Below are positions 4,276 to 5,854 of a DNA stretch of 5,854 bases, in pieces. Each line of letters starts with the position of its first letter. The first letter of the stretch is position 1. A program made the position numbers and the translations under genes. Origin of the DNA: Actinomycetota bacterium (GTDB lineage Bacteria > Actinomycetota > Humimicrobiia > Humimicrobiales > Humimicrobiaceae); NCBI GenBank assembly GCA_028697935.1, contig JAQVEM010000084.1:1-5854 (forward strand). The letters are read 5' to 3'. The notes under the pieces are model-generated. The model made no database searches and was not told where the DNA came from. It was given only the letters and a program-made list of their open reading frames with translations.

Positions 4276-5354
4276 CATTTAAATCTACCAAAATCAAAAT
4301 CCTTTGCCTTAACCTCTTTTACCGATTCAGGATAATTTTCTACAAACCAAACAAGAAACGCAGAAACATCAATTTTATCAGAAAGCATTTTTTCTCTTTT
4401 AGTTAAGTAATCCTCTTTAACATTTAATTTACAAGCAAGATCCTCAGCTTCTTTAATGGCCTTGATTTGATCTTGTTCTGATTCTGTATAAGTGTATAGC
4501 AATTCATATTTAGCTAAATCATTTGTATAGCCTAATTGGCTATCATTTATGTAAAAAGAAGGGGTACCGAGAACTGCACTCTCAGAAGCCATTGTCCCAC
4601 TTTCTCCAATAAATAGATGAGCAAAAGCTAAAGCATTATGCATTTGTTCGGGAGGAATATTAATTTTATACTTTTTTAACTCATCTGGTAATTCCGTTTC
4701 TGAAGATATAAAAACTCGTAAATGTTGGGATAGTGTATTAACTAATTTGATTTTGTTCTCATAAGAAATACCCTTATGACCTATATCATGAGTAGCCTGC
4801 CAGGCAATAAATCGTACAATTGCATATTTTTCTCCTTTTTTTACTCCTAACATTTCTAATACTCTTTCATCCGGAGTGAATACATTTGGATGTAGATAAG
4901 CAAGTTCGTGATACCCAGGATATTTAATCTCTTTTTTACCTAAAGAAGGATGTGGATAATCACCTGTAAGAACTACACTGGTATATAGCATACTGAGTTT
5001 TACTTGTTCCATATTGAAAGTATCTTCTAAAGCAATACGGGGTTTATGCATTATAAATGAAGTAAAAGCTGCTATAGCTGACCCATGACTAAGAAATAAA
5101 TCTGGCTTAAACCGCATTGCAATGCTAAGCATCTGCAATGCATTCTTTATTAGACCAAAGATTTTACCTATAATTCTACTATAATGCTTACCGAAATTAA
5201 CATAAGTAAAACCATAGACCTTCATCAATTGTAAGATGCACTCTTTATCTCTACAGGTAAAAAGTATTTTATTCCCTTTTTCCTGCATTCTCCAAGCAAA
5301 GTTTTTAAAAATATGTATATGAGCTGGATGGCCAATATCTATTAATATTCTCAC
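4275..5354 (-). CDS. DUF354 family glycosyltransferase/epimerase-like protein
   Basis: The 359-residue protein matches the DUF354 family layout, a GT-B-like fold related to UDP-GlcNAc 2-epimerases and found in polysaccharide clusters. Visible hallmarks are DIGHPAHIHIFKN (6-18, nucleotide-sugar-binding-type loop), DLFLSHGSAIAAF (85-97), ALEDTFNMEQ (108-117), YPGYHELAYLHP (145-156), IGESGTMASESAVLGTPSF (249-267, donor-binding-type loop) and a C-terminal FLVWFVENYPESV followed by an F-x-F-G-x-F-K end, which looks complete. The exact reaction is not known. The start is GTG at 5354, overlapping the upstream FemAB-like stop as GTGA, so the two are likely translationally coupled. The stop is followed directly by the 9-bp repeat array. 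Confidence 0.92.
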   Translation of the reverse strand: MRILIDIGHPAHIHIFKNFAWRMQEKGNKILFTCRDKECILQLMKVYGFTYVNFGKHYSRIIGKIFGLIKNALQMLSIAMRFKPDLFLSHGSAIAAFTSFIMHKPRIALEDTFNMEQVKLSMLYTSVVLTGDYPHPSLGKKEIKYPGYHELAYLHPNVFTPDERVLEMLGVKKGEKYAIVRFIAWQATHDIGHKGISYENKIKLVNTLSQHLRVFISSETELPDELKKYKINIPPEQMHNALAFAHLFIGESGTMASESAVLGTPSFYINDSQLGYTNDLAKYELLYTYTESEQDQIKAIKEAEDLACKLNVKEDYLTKREKMLSDKIDVSAFLVWFVENYPESVKEVKAKDFDFGRFK

Positions 5355-5854
5355 TTTAACCTAACTTTCTGATATATTTTAAAACCAGCTTCAGCCAATT
5401 TCATTTTTAAAGGATTATGAACTAAAGTGTATCTACCATAGTTGACTAATTTCCCGCCAAATGACATTTTGTAATCACGAACACCATAAGGGACATTAGG
5501 TTTTCCAGCACCACCAAAATCAAATACAGTTTTTCCTTCTTTTTTACAAAGTTTAAATACTTCCCAAGGAAAGATATCATTAGGGTGCTTATCATAATAT
5601 TTAGATATACTACCTGCAAACAAGCCAAAAACAGTATCCTTGTATTGAAGAGTAAACCTTATACCTATAAGCTTATCGGTCAAAAAAACCCCATATATAA
5701 TCATTCCCATATTTTGAGTACTTTTTTGTAATGCATTTTCAAAGAATAAGATTGAGGGTAAAGGCAATTTAATCCTATTATATACTTCTTTCATAATAGA
5801 ATAACTCTCAACCAAGTAGTCATTAGTTAATTTACTTACAAATACACCATTCTT
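5351..5854 (-). CDS. FemAB/GNAT-type acyltransferase, C-terminal part (N-terminus outside window)
   Basis: The frame is open to the right edge, giving 167 visible residues; the TTG at 5815 is internal and not the start. The sequence has the C-terminal half of a FemAB-like acetyltransferase (BioF2-like, Acetyltransf_6 type). There is a strand pair around YGVFLTDKLIGIRFTLQYKD, then LFAGSISKYYDKHPNDIFPWE (substrate present, helix start), then a hallmark FDFGGAGKPNVPYGVRDYK and FGGKLVNYGRY. Such enzymes in polysaccharide clusters transfer an acyl or aminoacyl group to an amino sugar or to a peptidoglycan-type acceptor; the substrate here is unknown. The stop TGA (5353-5351) overlaps the DUF354 GTG start. 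It is the first gene of the visible operon. Confidence 0.88.
   Translation of the reverse strand, partial: KNGVFVSKLTNDYLVESYSIMKEVYNRIKLPLPSILFFENALQKSTQNMGMIIYGVFLTDKLIGIRFTLQYKDTVFGLFAGSISKYYDKHPNDIFPWEVFKLCKKEGKTVFDFGGAGKPNVPYGVRDYKMSFGGKLVNYGRYTLVHNPLKMKLAEAGFKIYQKVRLK

Noticed and set aside
5446..5628. Minus-strand 60-codon frame
   Set aside because: It is out of frame with, and fully inside, the FemAB-like gene, whose motifs are clear.

Overview
The window is AT-rich and low in GC. It comes from a bacterial surface-polysaccharide (glycan biosynthesis) locus in which every recognisable gene lies on the minus strand. The organism cannot be named from the sequence. Low GC, a FemAB-like / DUF354 / non-hydrolysing UDP-GlcNAc 2-epimerase gene set, GxxExxY genes and 9-bp-phased repeats would fit an uncultured or environmental lineage such as Cloacimonadota, Bacteroidota or a candidate phylum. 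That placement is only an impression.

In the direction of transcription (high to low coordinates) the order is: the C-terminal part of a FemAB/GNAT-type acyltransferase (5351-5854, open at the right edge); a DUF354 glycosyltransferase-like protein starting on a GTGA overlap (4275-5354); a five-unit 9-bp array (4231-4275); a WecB-type UDP-GlcNAc 2-epimerase (2992-4140); 53-bp repeats; a small VanZ-like membrane protein (2385-2942); more 53-bp repeats; a frameshifted GxxExxY gene (1870-2239); one inverted repeat copy; a polysaccharide-deacetylase-like protein with a damaged or non-ATG start (1040 to about 1840); an unrecognised 148-residue protein (553-999); a non-coding stretch with a second type of 9-bp repeat in inverted orientation (278-552); and a second GxxExxY gene that runs off the left edge (1-277).

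The enzymes make sense together. WecB supplies UDP-ManNAc, DUF354 has the GT-B/epimerase-like fold seen in such clusters, and the FemAB-like and deacetylase-like proteins probably modify sugars or a glycan.

The unexpected layer is the repeats. Two families, built on CGGTGNNNT and on ATCTGYGNN (minus-strand equivalent CGCAGATTA / CGCTGATTT), both have a 9-bp period. Each borders its own GxxExxY gene. The CGGTG family is also scattered through the operon, where it forms the C-terminus of WecB and both ends of the VanZ-like protein. Its full unit is 53 bp, exactly an 18-codon reading frame plus stop minus a 4-base ATGA overlap. Tandem copies therefore form a chain of overlapping stop/restart micro-ORFs on the coding strand. 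GxxExxY 2 lies between inverted copies of the repeat, and the VanZ-like gene lies between identical 62-bp direct copies. I read GxxExxY plus repeats as a candidate mobile or selfish unit. That is inference, not established.
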